6,900 nucleotides of DNA from Actinomycetota bacterium. GTDB lineage: Bacteria > Actinomycetota > Actinomycetes > Propionibacteriales > Nocardioidaceae. Where the stretch lies: NCBI GenBank assembly GCA_009702305.1, contig WLIH01000143.1, positions 1 to 6,900 on the forward strand, given 5' to 3'. The position numbers were made by a program, and so were the translations under genes. The notes below the pieces were generated by a model. It was not told the DNA's origin. It ran no database searches and worked only from the letters and a program-made list of their open reading frames with translations. This document shows positions 6,859-6,900 of the stretch, in pieces (the first letter of the stretch is position 1; every line of letters begins with the position of its first letter).

Positions 6859-6899
6859 GAGGTGGGCTCCTGACGGGACGGGGTCGCGTGGGTGAGGCG
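6855..6899 (-). CDS. possible C-terminal end of an upstream gene (partial)
   Basis: One minus-strand frame entering from the window edge reads 14 residues, RLTHATPSRQEPTS, and stops at a TGA (6855-6857). That TGA overlaps the GTG start of the coxG-like gene as GTGA. The same type of 4-nt overlap joins the other two gene pairs here, so this could be the end of the preceding gene in the operon. Molybdenum hydroxylase subunit genes commonly precede coxG. Fourteen residues carry no recognisable motif, and the frame could be open by chance. Confidence 0.3.
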   Translation of the reverse strand, partial: RLTHATPSRQEPTS

Positions 6900-6900
6900 G

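Noticed and set aside
1..6900. Mobile elements, CRISPR arrays, tRNA or rRNA genes, riboswitches
   Set aside because: I saw no transposase, direct-repeat array, tRNA-like cloverleaf or conserved RNA motif, and base composition looks uniform across the window.

Overview
The window is very GC-rich with strong third-position G/C bias. All credible genes lie on the minus strand and are packed tightly, with two ATGA stop/start overlaps and GTG starts. This suggests a high-GC actinobacterium; a Nocardioides-like (Propionibacteriales) host is my guess from general feel, not a demonstrated placement.

Read in the direction of transcription (window end to window start), the layout is as follows. (1) The last codons of a possible upstream gene (6855-6899) end in a GTGA overlap with the next gene. 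(2) A CoxG/SRPBCC-family protein with a C-terminal membrane anchor (6256-6858). (3) An amidase-signature amidohydrolase (4862-6259), whose ATG overlaps the coxG-like stop. (4) An 85-bp gap holding a strong GC hairpin. (5) A short PlsC-type acyltransferase (4108-4776). (6) A 49-bp gap. (7) A hydantoinase A / 5-oxoprolinase-family ATPase subunit (1962-4058). (8) Its partner hydantoinase B subunit (55-1965), overlapping by ATGA. (9) The final 54 bp, with a possible hairpin but no recognisable gene.

HyuA and HyuB almost certainly form one ATP-dependent enzyme acting on a cyclic amide or a related carbonyl substrate (hydantoin, 5-oxoproline, lactam, or a carboxylase-type ketone). The sequence does not give the substrate. 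CoxG-family proteins usually accompany molybdenum hydroxylases of the CO dehydrogenase/xanthine oxidase type. My working hypothesis is therefore a catabolic module for an N-heterocycle or cyclic amide: ring hydroxylation by an enzyme encoded outside the window, ATP-driven ring opening by HyuAB, and hydrolysis of a linear amide by the amidase. The acyltransferase does not obviously fit this pathway and may be an inserted housekeeping lipid gene. No tRNA, rRNA, CRISPR array, mobile element or clear sigma-type promoter was seen.
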